A stretch of 64,000 nucleotides of DNA, from the NCBI RefSeq assembly GCF_030534335.1, contig NZ_CP130565.1, positions 3,183,501 to 3,247,500 of the forward strand, given 5' to 3'. Position 1 is the first letter of the stretch; the number at the start of each line of letters is the position of its first letter. Below are positions 8,897-18,360 of the stretch, in pieces. The DNA comes from Marivirga harenae (GTDB lineage: Bacteria > Bacteroidota > Bacteroidia > Cytophagales > Cyclobacteriaceae). Position numbers and translations under genes: made by a program. The notes beneath the pieces were generated by a model. It was not told the origin of the DNA. It ran no database searches and saw nothing but the letters and a program-made list of their open reading frames with translations.

Positions 8897-10030
8897 GTGA
8901 AGGATTTATTAATATTAACTTTTTTCAGTGTTATCCTTTGGTCTTGCGAATCAGTAAATGAAAAACAAACCAAATCAGCTTATTTCGATTTTGAATTAGA
9001 AATTGATACCGTTCAAGTTGATTCGAAGGGCGTAATTTTAATGGCCGGAGCTTATATGGACAATCCAGCTATATCGTACGATAAGACTGTGTTCTATAAT
9101 TTTGATGATGATAGTTTTGTCCTTGAAATAATTGATCTTGAAAATTATAAGCTTGACCAAAAAGTAAATTTTTAAAAAGAAGGTCCAAATGGTTTAGGTT
9201 CAAACCAGGTGCGGAGTTTGAAAATTTTTCCCAATGGTAATATTGGAATTGAGGATTTTGAGTCTTTTAAGATTTTTGATTTGCAGGGAAATCAGCTTAA
9301 CAATGTAAATTTTAACGAAGATTGGATAAAAGGAGATTTAACCGCCTCCGAAAGATTTGAATTTGCTTCAGTAAATAAAGACGGTTCACTCATTACAGGC
9401 ATGCATTTCGGTACCGACAATTTTAAACCACTTATGTTTCTACTTAATGTTGAAGAAAAAAATGCGGAAAGGATATTGCTACCGGAATTTGATAAGTTGA
9501 AAAGATATAAAATTGTTTTTCGAAGAAATGGTGGATACCTAACAGATCATCATGAGCGAGTTCAGTTCGGTTTTAAAAGAGATAGTATTATTATTTCAAA
9601 TTCGGCCTTTAATGATGTTTATATCTATAATGAAAATACAAACAAATTAAAATATAGAACTTTTGATCATAAGTTGATTCCAGAAGGAAAGGAAAAAGCG
9701 TATAAAAACAGTTCCGAATCTCGAGAAGAAGTAGTTGAAATAATCTATTCGATAAACGAAGAAGTAAGATTTTCGGAGTTTTTTTGGGATGAGAGTAATA
9801 TGAAGTTTTATCGATTTACAAATGAAGCCGTTTACGATGATAAACGAGAAAATTCTACATATAAAGTTTCCATGCTTGTATATGATGAATATCTGGAATT
9901 AATCGGTGAAAAAGAATTGATGATGTTTAATAATTATGCCAATCCGCTCTTTGTAAAAGGCGGCAAAGTCCATTTCCATTTAAATATTGAAGATGAATTA
10001 GGCTTCATAAGAATAGGATTGAAGAACTAA
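8897..10030 (+). pseudogene. DUF4221-like beta-propeller lipoprotein, interrupted by an in-frame stop
   Basis: Two consecutive open stretches (8897-9175 and 9209-10030) lie in the same reading frame, separated only by a TAA at 9173-9175. Reading through gives a protein of about 377 aa: a lipoprotein signal (GTG start, MKDLLILTFFSVILWSC, with the cysteine in a lipobox), then segments like KEGPNGLGSNQVRSLKIFPNGNIGI typical of Bacteroidota six-bladed propeller lipoproteins (DUF4221-like by length and motif). The TAA falls where these proteins have Glu (F-E-K-E-G-P-N-G), so a single GAA to TAA change explains the break. It may be a recent nonsense mutation or a base-call error. The neighbouring MoxR gene is on the same strand but not tightly linked. 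Confidence 0.6.
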
Positions 10031-10151
10031 CAACCTCAATACTTATTAACTTCTTCACCTCAACACCTGATTCCTTGGAAGTCCAAACATTTAATTTCAA
10101 TTTTGGCTTTTCATTTTGGAACTATAATCACTTCAGTCAGTTTTAAACATT

Positions 10152-11057
10152 ATGGCAGAAACATCTCATTGGACAGGATCCGAAAAATATTTATGCGATC
10201 CCGCTTTAGCACAGGCATTTCATATGGCACGAACTCTAGGTATGCCACTTTTGATAGAAGGAGAGCCCGGAACAGGGAAAACAGAATTGCCCATTCATTA
10301 TTCAAAGGATAGGGGGCTAGAATTAGAAGTCTATCCGGTTGGCTCTAAAAGTAATGTAGAGCAATTTGTTGCTCGCTTTGATCACGTAAAGTACTTACGT
10401 GATTCTCAAATTGAAATTCTCAATGCACAAAGAGAGGAAAAAGGATTAGATAGCAAATTGACTACAGGTGATAGAAACCCTGAAAAATTACAGGATTATG
10501 TGGTTAAAGGACCTGCGGCTAAAGCTTACAGCAAACCTAATTCTGTTTTATTGATTGATGAAATTGATAAAGCACCAAGGGAGTTCCCCAATGATTTACT
10601 GTATGCTTTAAGCCATAGAAAATTCATTATGCCTGAATCTGGAGAAGTGATTGAAGTTTCTGAGGAAGATATGCCTGCTATCGTTATTACTTCCAATCGA
10701 GAACAAGAATTGCCAACCGCCTTTAAAGGCAGATGTATTTATCATTATATCGATTTCCCTGATCAAGACACTATGGCCAAGATTATTGATAAGCATCATC
10801 CTGCTATGGATGAAAAGGTGGTTAAAGTTGCATTAGATGTCTTTTATCATTTAAGGAGACTAGGATTAGAAAGAGCACCTACAACCAGAGAGATTTTGAA
10901 TTGGTTGAAATATATGAGTGAAATGGCTCCTGCTGATGCTGTCAAAAAGATTTCCGGCTTAGAAGGAATTGGTGCACTAATTAAAACACAGGCTGACATG
11001 GAAAGAGTAAGTAGAATGATTGGTGCTGATGAACGTTTTGGAAGTAATTTGAATTAA
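10152..11057 (+). CDS. MoxR-family AAA+ ATPase
   Basis: A 301-aa AAA+ ATPase of the MoxR class. Walker A is GEPGTGKT (around residues 37-44), Walker B is VLLIDEIDKA, and sensor 1 lies in AIVITSNREQELPTAFKGRC, a typical MoxR segment. The C-terminal lid is present. MoxR ATPases work with VWA-domain partners to remodel or mature target proteins and insert metal cofactors. The next gene on the strand is such a VWA (CoxE-like) partner, separated by a repeat-containing spacer of about 140 bp. The partner gene is frameshifted in this assembly, so the pair may be inactive. Confidence 0.92.
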   Translation: MAETSHWTGSEKYLCDPALAQAFHMARTLGMPLLIEGEPGTGKTELPIHYSKDRGLELEVYPVGSKSNVEQFVARFDHVKYLRDSQIEILNAQREEKGLDSKLTTGDRNPEKLQDYVVKGPAAKAYSKPNSVLLIDEIDKAPREFPNDLLYALSHRKFIMPESGEVIEVSEEDMPAIVITSNREQELPTAFKGRCIYHYIDFPDQDTMAKIIDKHHPAMDEKVVKVALDVFYHLRRLGLERAPTTREILNWLKYMSEMAPADAVKKISGLEGIGALIKTQADMERVSRMIGADERFGSNLN

Positions 11058-11087
11058 GGTATTCGAGTTAAACCCTCGATAATTATA

Positions 11088-11158
11088 GGATCCTCGTTAC
11101 AAACGAGGACTAGATAGGAATTACTTCATTTGTTCGTCCTCATTTGTAACGAGGATCC
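11088..11158. repeat. Inverted pair of REP-like hairpins
   Basis: Two 23-bp arms (11088-11110 and 11136-11158) are inverted copies with one mismatch, separated by 25 bp. Each arm itself folds: CCTCGTT / AACGAGG with a 3-nt loop, and its counterpart with one mismatch. The outer ends share GGATCC. A head-to-head pair of palindromes like this matches the REP/BIME layout mobilised by RAYT transposases; no transposase is in the window. It sits between MoxR and its VWA partner. Confidence 0.75.
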
Positions 11159-11199
11159 GTAAAGAAATGCATTTGTAATGCGATTTAAAATATAATAAT

Positions 11200-12524
11200 A
11201 TGCTCAGCTCATTACCCGAACACTTCAGAGAACATGGCCTGAAAGCAGACGTGCGCACTTTGCTGTTACTGCGGAAAGCTATGCAAAAAGGTTTGGTAAA
11301 GACCTTGGGCGACATTTATAATGTGCTTAAAGGAATAATTGTAAAAGAGCCTGCAGATATGGGCCATTTACGAAAGCCTATTATGCTTATTTCCTTTATA
11401 TTCCTATCAAGCCAGGTCAAACCTTAGAAGATGCCATTTTGCGATCTGAAACTTTTCAAACATGGAAAACGGATTATGTTGAAGAAGCTGATCGAGATAT
11501 TACGGATGAGGAGCTAATTAATACTTTTCTGGACGAAGTACATTTGACCAGTTATGACATCAAAGAAGTAGTTTCTGGTAAAGAGATTTGGGACAAAGAC
11601 AATCCAGATCAGGAAGACACCGATCCGATTTCTGATGATGATGAGATTGCAGAACGAAAACTGGATAAAATGGCGGATTATTCCGAATTATCATTGGAAG
11701 AATTGCTCGAGCGGATGGAAAAAGTCCGTGAACAGCAGAAAACCCGACATGGTGGAGGAAGTCATTGGATCGGTACAGGCGGTATTTCTCCTTATGGACA
11801 TGGAGGAGCTGCAAAGAATGGAATTCGTGTAGGCGGACAAGGAGGAGGGAAGATGGCCAGAAAAGTGATGGGAGACAAAAATTATTTTCCTATTGACAGA
11901 GATTCTACGCTAAATGATAACAATATAGATGCGGCTTTAGCTTCTATCAAAGGAGTTATTGAAGAAAGCGCCACCGAGAAATTGGATGTCCCCAACACGA
12001 TTAAATCTGGCTTAAAGCGCGGTGGGTTATTTATTCCTGAAATGTCAAGCGAGAAAAATGAGGAATTGAAAATTATTGTTTTGATTGACAATGGTGGTTA
12101 TTCCATGGCGCCTTATGTTCGTACGGTTCAGAATCTCTTCCGAAAAATGCGCACCCGTTTTGCCCACGATTTGGAAGTTTATTATTTCCATAATACTATT
12201 TATGATCGAGTTTACACTGATGAAAGAAGAACGAAAGCCATTTCTATTGAAAAGCTATTAAGTCACAACAAAGATTATCGCGTCTTTATCATGGGTGATG
12301 CCGCCATGGCACCTTATGAAATCAATTCTTTAAGTATAGAAAGTCTAAAGTCAATCCCCAAAAAATTCAAGAAATGTGTCTGGCTTAATCCGGAGCCTAT
12401 CAAATATTGGCCTCATACTTACACTATTCAGTTAATCAAGCAATTGATTCCTATGTTTCCACTGACTCCAGCAGGAATTGAAAGAGCGGTCAGGAGTATG
12501 AATAGTAAAGGGACGGAGAGTTAA
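11200..12524 (+). pseudogene. VWA-domain CoxE-like protein, frameshifted
   Basis: The MoxR partner, broken by a one-base frameshift near 11360. The first frame (from ATG 11200, MLSSLPEHFREHGLKADVRT) runs to PADMG and then goes out of frame. The adjacent frame continues the protein as PFTKAYYAYFLYIPIKPGQT, then SETFQTWKTDYVEEADRDIT, and runs to 12524. Restoring one G in the GGG run at 11361-11363 gives a single protein of about 441 aa. The C-terminal half is a VWA domain: LIDNGGYSMAPYV stands where the MIDAS DxSxS is expected, so that site is degenerate (Asp-Asn-Gly-Gly-Tyr-Ser). A Gly/His-rich linker (HGGGSHWIGTGG) precedes it. The break is either a recent mutation or a homopolymer sequencing error. 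Confidence 0.75.
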
Positions 12525-12577
12525 TCTCTAATATATTACTCTATTGTTTTCTATAGAAATATTCCGTTCAGTGCATA

Positions 12578-12622
12578 ATTCCTGCGCAACTTGTCCCGTA
12601 CTGCAAGTACGGAGGCAGGAAT
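12578..12622. repeat. Nested palindrome (REP-like)
   Basis: Outer arms ATTCCTG (12578-12584) and CAGGAAT (12616-12622) enclose an inner perfect hairpin, CCGTACT / AGTACGG with a 3-nt loop. It lies in the 324-bp spacer after the CoxE-like gene. The rest of that spacer shows nothing else recognisable. Confidence 0.5.
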
Positions 12623-12878
12623 CTTGTCGTATTGAAACTCTGTTTCAATAATCAAATCAAGAATAAATTGATTAGACTAATCGTACCGTTTCACTTTTAC
12701 TAAAATTTTATTCTTGATGGAATTCGCTAAGTGTCACACTGACCAGTCTTTATTCCATAGTTGACGACACACCATTTATGCCTGAGATAAAAAACTAGCA
12801 TAATTAATCAATGATATTTTCCAATTTCAATCCTTTTCCTTAAAAATAGTGTCTGTTGTTAGAGAGTTTATCAAATGC

Positions 12879-13781
12879 ATGAAAAAGAACCTAATTCTAA
12901 TAACTATTTTAATATTTTTTTTATCGAAGTCATCTGTTGCTCAAAACGATTCAACCCGACTGAATAAAAAACGAATAGGGATTTCAGTGGGCTTGACCGC
13001 TGCCTCTTATACAGCTGGTGTTTTGTATTTATCTGAAGTTTGGTATAAAGACCATGAAAGGGTACCTCTGCATTTTTACGATGATAATGCAGGGTGGAAG
13101 CAGATGGACAAGGTAGCGCATGCTTACATTGCCTATCATCAAAGCAGGGCAGGCTATGAAATGCTCAAATGGAGTGGTGTTAATGAAAACACAGCTATTT
13201 TTCTGGGTGGAAGTTTAGGATTTATTTTCCAATTACCCATAGAAATATTTGATGGTTTGTATGAAGGTTATGGATTTTCTTGGGGTGACGTTTATGCGAA
13301 TAGTGCAGGTACACTATTATTTATGCTCCAGCAAAAATTTGCAGATGAGCAAGTAGTGAAATTCAAATTTTCGTATTTCCCGACTAGCTACTCAAAAGTG
13401 AACCCCAGAGTTTTAGGTGAAAATGCCTTGGAGAGTTTATTTACAGATTATAATGCGCAGACTTATTGGTTGAGTGTGGGAATTCATAAACTTATGCCCA
13501 ATCAAAGCATCCCAAAATGGCTAAATTTAGCAGTGGGTTATAGTGCGGGAGGGATGCTATCTGAATTTAAAAATCCTAACTGGATCAGCGGAGAAAGAGC
13601 GCCCCAAATCAACCGCTACCGGCAGTTTTTCCTATCTCCTGATATTGACTATACTCAACTTAAAAGCAATAGCAAATTGTTCAATGGGATTTTAGAAGCC
13701 TTAAATCTCACCAAACTTCCCGCCCCAGCTGTAGAGTATAGTACCGAATATGGATGGGTGTTTCATTTTATCCATTTTTAG
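12879..13781 (+). CDS. DUF2279-family periplasmic protein
   Basis: The start is placed at ATG 12879 because it begins a clean signal peptide (MKKNLILITILIFFLSKSSVAQ); a longer in-frame extension to 12849 would bury it. Mature residues match the DUF2279 pattern: MDKVAHAYIAYHQSRAGYEML, then FLGGSLGFIFQLPIEIFDGL and GFSWGDVYANSAGTLLFMLQQ. Such proteins are predicted to be small, partly membrane-embedded envelope proteins in Bacteroidota, and their function is not known. The C-terminal half (residues about 170-300) has short aromatic strands such as PRQ/YRQFFLSPDIDYTQL and ends in a terminal phenylalanine region (GWVFHFIHF), which would suit outer-membrane association. It stands alone between spacers. 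Confidence 0.8.
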   Translation: MKKNLILITILIFFLSKSSVAQNDSTRLNKKRIGISVGLTAASYTAGVLYLSEVWYKDHERVPLHFYDDNAGWKQMDKVAHAYIAYHQSRAGYEMLKWSGVNENTAIFLGGSLGFIFQLPIEIFDGLYEGYGFSWGDVYANSAGTLLFMLQQKFADEQVVKFKFSYFPTSYSKVNPRVLGENALESLFTDYNAQTYWLSVGIHKLMPNQSIPKWLNLAVGYSAGGMLSEFKNPNWISGERAPQINRYRQFFLSPDIDYTQLKSNSKLFNGILEALNLTKLPAPAVEYSTEYGWVFHFIHF

Positions 13782-13954
13782 GTGTCGATTTAAATATTTA
13801 TTAATTCTATGGAAATAGTTTTTGAGTTTGATTTAAACCTAATTATGGGCTTTTTTTATTGACTGTTTTATTAGTAGATTGTTAATAAAGTACATTGTAT
13901 ATAAAGCAGCCTTAGTTTCTTTACAGAATTGTTAACAAAAAAAAACGTATCCTA

Positions 13955-15550
13955 CTACTCCAATCGAAATACTACTTTACTGTTTTTTGCTTCTTCTATA
14001 TCTGAATAATCCAGCTCACGACTTTCGCCCATTCCACTCACGCTAAACATATCTTCCGGCACTCCTTTGTCGAGCAAATAGGCTTTAATGGCATCAGCTC
14101 TCTTTTGGGTTAAATCATTGTGGTAGATGGATACAATTTCCGTTGTCGGTTTTTCTTCTAAAGCCGTGCTATCAACTTCAGATTGAATGCTAGTCTCTGT
14201 TGCAAGAGTATCAATTTGATTATAGTCTACTAAAACGGTGTCGTAACGAATTTCCGGAAGACTATCTGCATACTGCTCCGATTCGGTGATGCTTTGCTGA
14301 TAAATCTCCATCTTAAACTCGAAGCCCCTGTTTTGCTTCATTAGTGTAATCAATCGGGCCAGCTCTTCTTCCGCACCGATTGCGAAATCAGAAGTATAAT
14401 CTTTGAATCGAATAGAGATTGGAAATAGCTCACCCCTTTGTAAAGTGGGGAGAGTAATATCTTTCACCACCTTTTTAGAAGATTGCATACTGTCCAGATT
14501 CAAAAACTCACTATAATAGCCAAAGCCCTGCTCTTTGGTTTCAATGTAAAAATCAACCTGATGATTCTCCGGTAAATAGATTCCAAATGTCTTTTCGTCA
14601 GAACCGAGTATTAAACGAGCTAGTTCTTCACCTGATTCCAGATCAGTTGCCTTAACTAATGCTTTTGCTGGAAGATTGGTGACAGTTCCTTCTAAATAGT
14701 ACACCTTAGCGGGTTGAAATTCCTCCGGAACTTTAACCATATATAGATCATAACCTCTTTCACCTTTTTCGTGGATGTAAGCTACATCGCCTAAAGCCGT
14801 AACACCTATATAACGGTCATGGGCACTTGTATTCAAAAAGTCCATGGGCACAGCTTTACTCCAGCTATCGTTTTCCTTTCGGCTCATGTAAAAATCATAG
14901 TTGCCGTTGCTGTTAAGTGCAGCAAAATATATAGTTTTATTATCGGGCAAGATCACAGGATTAACGAAGGATGACGAGGCTAAATCTATCTGGATCTCTT
15001 GTGGCTCTTTCCAATAAACATCTCCCAAATACTCAGCTGAAAACAGTTTACAGTTGCCGTCAACTGGATCTAATGTTTCACAACGACTAAAATATAAGGT
15101 TTTTCCATCGGCCGAAAGCGTTGGATCCATCTCATGCAAGGGAGAATTTAGTGGCTTTCCGTGATTAATTGCTGGAGCCCAGTTGCTTCCCTTTTTTTGT
15201 TGAAAGAGAATATCATAGCCGCCAATATTTGGCCCTTTACGGGATGAATAAATCAGTTGATCACCCTCGTATGATAAATTATATGAACCAAAAGGAATCA
15301 TGTCTTTATTGGGGATTTGAATAGGCATTCCCCTTTCCCAGCTAGTGCCTGTTGCACTGCTCATAAAAATTTCTGGGTCTCCCGAATCTGTATAATCAGA
15401 CATATAGATGATGGTGCGTCCATCAGCCGTAAGCTTTGGTGCATATTCGTTACCATCCCAGTTCGAAAGAGTAGCTGGCAGCTTCCTTTTTTGAGCCATA
15501 GCTACGGTAGTGAAGCAGAGGATCAACAAGCCGATAAGTATTTTTTGCAT
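13955..15550 (-). CDS. PD40-repeat / OmpA-like envelope protein
   Basis: The start is set at ATG 15550, which begins a signal peptide (MQKILIGLLILCFTTVAMAQ). Residues about 25-300 are WD40-like PD40 beta-propeller repeats (repeated patterns such as LTADGRTIIYMSDYTDSGDPEIFMS, split over blades, and LSADGKTLYFSR). A carboxypeptidase-regulatory-like stretch follows (about 305-375), and the C terminus resembles an OmpA-type peptidoglycan-binding domain (QKRADAIKAYLLDKGVPEDM and the final KVVFRLE). This architecture is common in Bacteroidota, including relatives of the gliding/T9SS protein PorE/SprF neighbourhood, but no partner genes are here. The OmpA domain is interrupted by an acidic insertion with SVDSTALEEKPTTE-like composition. 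Confidence 0.82.
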   Translation of the reverse strand: MQKILIGLLILCFTTVAMAQKRKLPATLSNWDGNEYAPKLTADGRTIIYMSDYTDSGDPEIFMSSATGTSWERGMPIQIPNKDMIPFGSYNLSYEGDQLIYSSRKGPNIGGYDILFQQKKGSNWAPAINHGKPLNSPLHEMDPTLSADGKTLYFSRCETLDPVDGNCKLFSAEYLGDVYWKEPQEIQIDLASSSFVNPVILPDNKTIYFAALNSNGNYDFYMSRKENDSWSKAVPMDFLNTSAHDRYIGVTALGDVAYIHEKGERGYDLYMVKVPEEFQPAKVYYLEGTVTNLPAKALVKATDLESGEELARLILGSDEKTFGIYLPENHQVDFYIETKEQGFGYYSEFLNLDSMQSSKKVVKDITLPTLQRGELFPISIRFKDYTSDFAIGAEEELARLITLMKQNRGFEFKMEIYQQSITESEQYADSLPEIRYDTVLVDYNQIDTLATETSIQSEVDSTALEEKPTTEIVSIYHNDLTQKRADAIKAYLLDKGVPEDMFSVSGMGESRELDYSDIEEAKNSKVVFRLE

Positions 15551-15729
15551 ATTCTCTATTTTAAACTGAATATACAGAAAATTGATACTAACAGAAAGAA
15601 ACATAATATTTTTGCATTTCAATTTGTTTAGTAACTTAAAATTTAATTGAAAAACTGCCGAATTTAAGATTATTTATTAAATCAAAGTGCAAGCTCTCAG
15701 GTTGGTAAGCTTCAAAATTATAAAGGCTA

Positions 15730-16377
15730 ATGAAAATCAGGAACATTGTTCTAGTTACTATATTTGCTTCAACAGCAGCATGTACTACCGGTAAATTCTC
15801 GTCAAGTTATAAAGCAGAGCGGTCTACAGTTGATTCATTAACCCTACTGACGCCAATAGTTTTAGTAGAAGAAAATGACGGAGAAAATAAGAAAAACAAC
15901 TTGTTGATTGGCGCATCTAATAGCATTATTATATCAGAAATTAGTAAAATAACACTTTCTTCTAAGTATTCAATTGTTGGTCAAGAACTCACATATCAAG
16001 ATATTGACGAATTATTTGAAGTATGCAAAAGCCTTGAATTTTCAGAAAATATATTAGATGGTCAAATTGTACCAAAAGGCTTTTTGAACAATATTGGAAT
16101 TGCAGAAACAAAATATGGTTTGATTTTAATATACAGAGCTACATTCAATCCATTATATGAACCCCATTACAATTTAACAACTGGAATAGCGACTAGTTCA
16201 CTCATAATTGCCCCACAATCTAAGCCTTTTTCTGATCTGCGATTGTTGGTTATAAATCTCGAGAATGGAGAAGTAGCTCATTATTCAAGTAAAATCTCAG
16301 AAAATCATGATCCTAGGGTGGCTGGTGATGTTGAGTTTTTGACAAAAGCAATTTTAAAATCTGTCTATTATAGGTGA
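15730..16377 (+). CDS. Hypothetical lipoprotein
   Basis: A 215-aa protein that I do not recognise. It begins with a lipoprotein signal (MKIRNIVLVTIFASTAAC), with the lipid-modified cysteine at residue 18. The mature part has a conserved-looking beta/alpha pattern with no obvious catalytic residues: PIVLVEENDG near the N terminus, then SSKYSIVGQELTYQDIDELFEVCKSL, and a final VAGDVEFLTKAILKSVYY. The layout resembles small Bacteroidota lipoproteins that handle stress-protein or envelope assembly, but I cannot name a family. It is the last chromosomal gene before the integrated element. Confidence 0.7.
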   Translation: MKIRNIVLVTIFASTAACTTGKFSSSYKAERSTVDSLTLLTPIVLVEENDGENKKNNLLIGASNSIIISEISKITLSSKYSIVGQELTYQDIDELFEVCKSLEFSENILDGQIVPKGFLNNIGIAETKYGLILIYRATFNPLYEPHYNLTTGIATSSLIIAPQSKPFSDLRLLVINLENGEVAHYSSKISENHDPRVAGDVEFLTKAILKSVYYR

Positions 16378-16501
16378 GACTGCTAGATCTTTATACTTTT
16401 TTTTCTATTTGAAAAGTTTGTCTCTGGTGTAGGTGTTGTAAAAGCGATTACTGAATACGGATTCACTACTCGATTGAGCTAACGAAAAAATTATAAAGCA
16501 T

Positions 16502-16533
16502 AAAAAAAGCCTTACAATAAAATTGCAAGGCTT
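16502..16533 (-). terminator. Displaced former terminator of tRNA-Arg
   Basis: On the minus strand this is a stem AAGCCTTGCAA / TTGTAAGGCTT (one G-U pair) followed by a run of Ts. It lies immediately below the attL core, where the sequence downstream of the tRNA would have been before integration. No other minus-strand gene needs it. Confidence 0.7.
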
Positions 16534-16536
16534 GTG

Positions 16537-16552
16537 GTGATCCGTTCAGGAT
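16537..16552. other. attL core of the integrated element
   Basis: The 16-mer GTGATCCGTTCAGGAT is identical to 44229-44244, the 3' end of tRNA-Arg. Only this tRNA fragment is present here, as expected at the far end of an element that integrated into the tRNA 3' end. An exact crossover point inside the 16 bp cannot be read. Confidence 0.85.
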
Positions 16553-16611
16553 CATATGCCTTTTGTGTATCTTACTGATTTATAGAAAGTTGCTTTCGTT
16601 CCTTCTAAAAG

Positions 16612-16631
16612 GGGCACAAATAGGGCACAAA
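16612..16631. repeat. Arm-type integrase site, left
   Basis: Two GGGCACAAA copies 11 bp apart lie about 60 bp inside attL. The same tandem pair, in the same orientation, is found near the right end (44123-44140). This is the expected layout of integrase arm-binding sites. Confidence 0.6.
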
Positions 16632-16713
16632 TTATTTATTTGAAATAACCGCCATTTGTAGTCTATTCTTGAAGCTCAAACTGCCAAAGAACTTTTCTTT
16701 GATATATTAAATA

Positions 16714-16856
16714 TACGCAAAAAAGGGCAAAATTTATGTATAAAAGGCAGGAAATTTCTGGATTAGAACCTAAAAGTCCGGCTTACTCCATGAGGTATTC
16801 TTGGACTGGTTCAACATCTATTCCTGTGTAATCTGAGAACTAGAAAACGGTTATGA
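16714..16856 (-). pseudogene. Degenerate 3' fragment of the small HTH gene (copy A of a direct repeat)
   Basis: Near-identical to the 3' part and downstream region of the HTH gene at 18290-18487 (copy B about 18221-18360): shared blocks include GGAAATTTCTGGATTAGAAC, GAGGTATTCTTGGACTG and GTGTAATCTGAGAACT. The frame is broken and the 5' part of the gene is missing. The two copies flank the membrane-protein gene at 17155-17961, so that gene may have been inserted with duplication of this end. Confidence 0.7.
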
Positions 16857-17154
16857 TTTAATAACTTAATAAGATTTTGCAAAAGTAGGGACACATGTCA
16901 AGTAATTCTATGTAAAAGAATTAACTTTTGCATGTTTATAGGAAGATTCATATTTTAATAAAAATCGCAAATAGTATTGTGGTTTTAAAAAAGATAACAT
17001 AAAATATTATGTCGACTTTTTAGGGTTGAAAATTTAGTCAAGTACTTAAAACATGAACCATTAATTTCGAGAACCTATTTTGAACGCCTGTTGGGAACCA
17101 ACAGTTTTTCATCCCACAGAATTTCAGTTTTTTCTTATAAATAAGTTTGAAACT

Positions 17155-17961
17155 TTATTGGTTACTTTCTAGAATATATTTTATTACTGATGTGCTTTGT
17201 CTAAACAATTTTATATTATTCACTCTAGTAAATGAATATTTTTCAATATCCTTTTTAGAATATTCATCAATTATTTCTTGTAATCTTGGATCATACAATC
17301 TTTCAAATAATTGAACAAATTCCTTTGGAAAAGATAAGTAAAACAGCTTAACGACTTCTCTTGAACTTATTAAATTTTCTAATGTGTTGATTCTATTCCA
17401 TATTTCAAAAAAAAATTTAAAGATGTCTTCAAATAATTTATTTTCAATATCTCTTCTTCTATGAAATAATTGATTAGCTAGTTCATTTCTTAAGTTGTCA
17501 TTATTGGTCATTGTTACAGCTGTAATCAATTCAACAATTTCGTTAATTTCATGGATTATTGCATCCTTTTTATAAATTTCATTATTATTTAAAAACCTAT
17601 AAATATCTTCGTCCAATATTTTTTTTTCATAAAGAACAACCTGTAGGTCATTTGCTTTTAAACTACCTTTAGTTAACTTATTCATTTCTTCTTGTTGTAG
17701 TCTATAATTCTTGTATAATAGAATAATGGCAACACCAGAAAAAATCACACCTATTGCTGTAGCTAACTGACTTATAGACGCAAGATTATGTTTGTAAATA
17801 TTTCCATTATTAATATGAATATCTAATATCATGATACCATAAACACCAATTCCAATTGAAACTATAATGGCAATGCCAGTATAGTTTTTATAGAAATTAT
17901 AGAATTCTTTTGAATATCGTTTCAATCTATCTTTTATGGGCTCTTTATTTTTATTTGGCAT
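17155..17961 (-). CDS. Two-TM membrane protein with cytoplasmic helical domain, defence-like cargo
   Basis: A 268-aa protein of no family I can name. A basic N terminus is followed by two membrane helices (about residues 29-48 and 65-84) and then a long, charged, mostly helical domain with no catalytic motif visible (pattern LVKLFYLSFPKEFVQLFERL near the end). The arrangement of paired membrane helices plus a soluble helical tail is shared with several abortive-infection proteins annotated as phage abortive-infection family, which is the closest guess. It stands alone between two direct repeats of about 140 bp, and the coding sequence is very AT-rich, both suggesting recent acquisition. Confidence 0.6.
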   Translation of the reverse strand: MPNKNKEPIKDRLKRYSKEFYNFYKNYTGIAIIVSIGIGVYGIMILDIHINNGNIYKHNLASISQLATAIGVIFSGVAIILLYKNYRLQQEEMNKLTKGSLKANDLQVVLYEKKILDEDIYRFLNNNEIYKKDAIIHEINEIVELITAVTMTNNDNLRNELANQLFHRRRDIENKLFEDIFKFFFEIWNRINTLENLISSREVVKLFYLSFPKEFVQLFERLYDPRLQEIIDEYSKKDIEKYSFTRVNNIKLFRQSTSVIKYILESNQ

Positions 17962-18220
17962 AGCTGAATTGACTTGATAATAAGATGAAGTATTTATCTA
18001 AAATTGAAAAATATTTTTTGATTTATTGCTATTAAGACCTTTTTTAGGGTGGTAGGATTGCAACTTTATAAATTACGTCTTGAAAACCAATAACTTACAG
18101 GCTTCTTTTTTTTATATGTACACCTAATCGTACACTGCGTATTTCTTGTAGTTTAGTTGCTTTTGATCATCAAAACAAAGAGCCAGAAATAATTTTTATT
18201 TCCTTTTAATTGTATAATTA

Positions 18221-18360
18221 TATACAAAAAAGGGCAAATATTATGAATATAAGGCGGGAAATTTCTGGATTAGAACCTAAAAATTTGGCTTAATCTGTGA
18301 GGTATTCTTGGACTGTTTCAGCATCTATTCCGGTGTAATCTGAGAACTCGGAAACGGTAA
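18221..18360. repeat. Direct repeat copy B
   Basis: The intact-gene counterpart of copy A at 16714-16856, covering the 3' end of the HTH gene and its downstream flank. Similarity fades near AGGGCAAA on one side and CGGTAATGA on the other. Confidence 0.65.

Noticed and set aside
16470-16486. TGAGCTAACG, matching the 5' part of tRNA-Arg, just left of attL
   Set aside because: A 10-nt match is too short to claim a second tRNA remnant; the rest does not align.
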